Below are positions 5,162-5,799 of a stretch of DNA of 5,799 bases, one piece after another; position 1 is the stretch's first letter; every line of letters begins with the position of its first letter. Position numbers and translations under genes: made by a program. The notes below the pieces were generated by a model. It ran no database searches. It saw nothing but the letters and a program-made list of their open reading frames with translations, and was not told the DNA's origin. Source of the stretch: Thiobacillus sp. (GTDB lineage Bacteria > Pseudomonadota > Gammaproteobacteria > Burkholderiales > Thiobacillaceae); contig JAABQU010000048.1 of assembly GCA_011391285.1 (NCBI GenBank), positions 1 through 5,799 of the forward strand, in the 5' to 3' direction.

Positions 5162-5799
5162 TTAGTGACCGGAGGCGCTGGAACTGCCGACGCCGGTTTC
5201 CGAGCGGATCAGCTGCGCCGGGAACAGTGCGCGTTCCTTGGCGGCCTGCGCGCTGTGGTCCATCTTGGAGACCAGGTAGATCACCACGAACGCGGCCGTC
5301 ATCGAGAAGATGGCCGGCGAAGCGTAGGGGAACATTGCGGAACCCTTGGCATGGCCGAGCGAGACTTCCCACACGGCCGGCGACATGATGGTCAGCGCCA
5401 CGGAGGAGATCAGGCCCACCGTCCCGCCGGCAACCGCGCCCCGGGTGGTGCAGTCCTTCCACAGCACGGACATGAACAGCACCGGGAAGTTGGCCGAGCA
5501 GGCCACGGCGAAGGCCAGCATCACCATGAAGGCGACGTTTTCCTTCTCGAACACGATGCCGAGCAGCACGGCGAAGATGCCGAGGCAGACCGTCGTGATC
5601 TTCGACACGCGCAGTTCGGTGGCCGAATCCACGTTGCCACGACGCCACACCGAAGCGTACAGGTCATGCGACACCGCCGATGCGCCCGACAGTGTCAGAC
5701 CCGCCACCACCGCCAGAATCGTGGCGAAGGCCACGGCGGAGATGAAGCCCATGAACAGGTCGCCGCCCACAGCCTTGGACAAATGCACCGCCGCCATGT
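5162..5799 (-). CDS. actP: cation/acetate symporter ActP (C-terminal part, 5' end outside window)
   Basis: The last 211 complete codons of a sodium:solute symporter family (SSSF) carrier that imports acetate, and often other short carboxylates, with cations across the inner membrane. Five hydrophobic helices are visible, at about residues 16-38, 64-83, 87-113, 119-138 and 160-178 counted from the Met at 5797. [20 protein letters not shown] followed by [12 protein letters not shown] is a highly characteristic ActP stretch, and the hydrophilic tail ending [16 protein letters not shown] also resembles ActP. The Met at 5797 sits mid-domain and is internal; the gene continues beyond the right edge (E. 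coli ActP is 549 residues). It is convergent with the kinase gene across the bidirectional terminator, so the two are separate units. Substrate is inferred from family similarity; a paralogue for another carboxylate cannot be excluded. Confidence 0.92.
   Translation of the reverse strand, partial: MAAVHLSKAVGGDLFMGFISAVAFATILAVVAGLTLSGASAVSHDLYASVWRRGNVDSATELRVSKITTVCLGIFAVLLGIVFEKENVAFMVMLAFAVACSANFPVLFMSVLWKDCTTRGAVAGGTVGLISSVALTIMSPAVWEVSLGHAKGSAMFPYASPAIFSMTAAFVVIYLVSKMDHSAQAAKERALFPAQLIRSETGVGSSSASGH

Overview
The window is high-GC DNA with densely packed, proteobacterial-type genes. The families present (an ActP-type acetate symporter, a DUF3014 protein, a MarR regulator, an MscS channel and a Hanks-type kinase) together suggest a betaproteobacterium, perhaps of the Rhodocyclales/Nitrosomonadales type. 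That placement is inferred from gene content; there is no rRNA or other phylogenetic marker here.

Left block, minus strand (1-1536). Read from right to left, this is a MarR-family regulator with a GTG start and a good ribosome binding site, then a small OmpA-C-like periplasmic or lipoprotein-type protein whose only plausible start lies inside the marR gene, then the first 162 codons of an MscS-type mechanosensitive channel that runs off the left edge. The three look like one envelope or osmotic-stress transcription unit.

Central non-coding block (1537-1991). An AT-rich patch holds a 24-bp imperfect palindrome with TATAAT on both strands, a likely operator overlapping two divergent promoters. 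One fires left into marR. The other would fire right into a stretch with no convincing gene that ends, about 190 nt later, in a textbook plus-strand Rho-independent terminator. Every gene to the left is on the minus strand, so this terminator has no known client. The simplest reading is an undescribed small RNA or tiny transcript, divergent from marR and possibly controlled by it. This is the most interesting item in the window.

Right block, plus strand (1992-5145). A membrane-anchored DUF3014 protein with a strong ribosome binding site is followed at once by a decayed GH15 (glucoamylase/trehalase-type) gene. Only the WE-motif segment and the native C-terminus survive, in different reading frames. 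Then comes a transmembrane serine/threonine kinase with an N-terminal Cache-like periplasmic sensor and a C-terminal kinase domain, the layout of a histidine kinase rather than of PknB. A bidirectional terminator (5115-5145) separates it from the convergent 3' part of an acetate/cation symporter gene (actP) that enters from the right edge.

No tRNA, rRNA, CRISPR array, insertion sequence or attachment site was seen.
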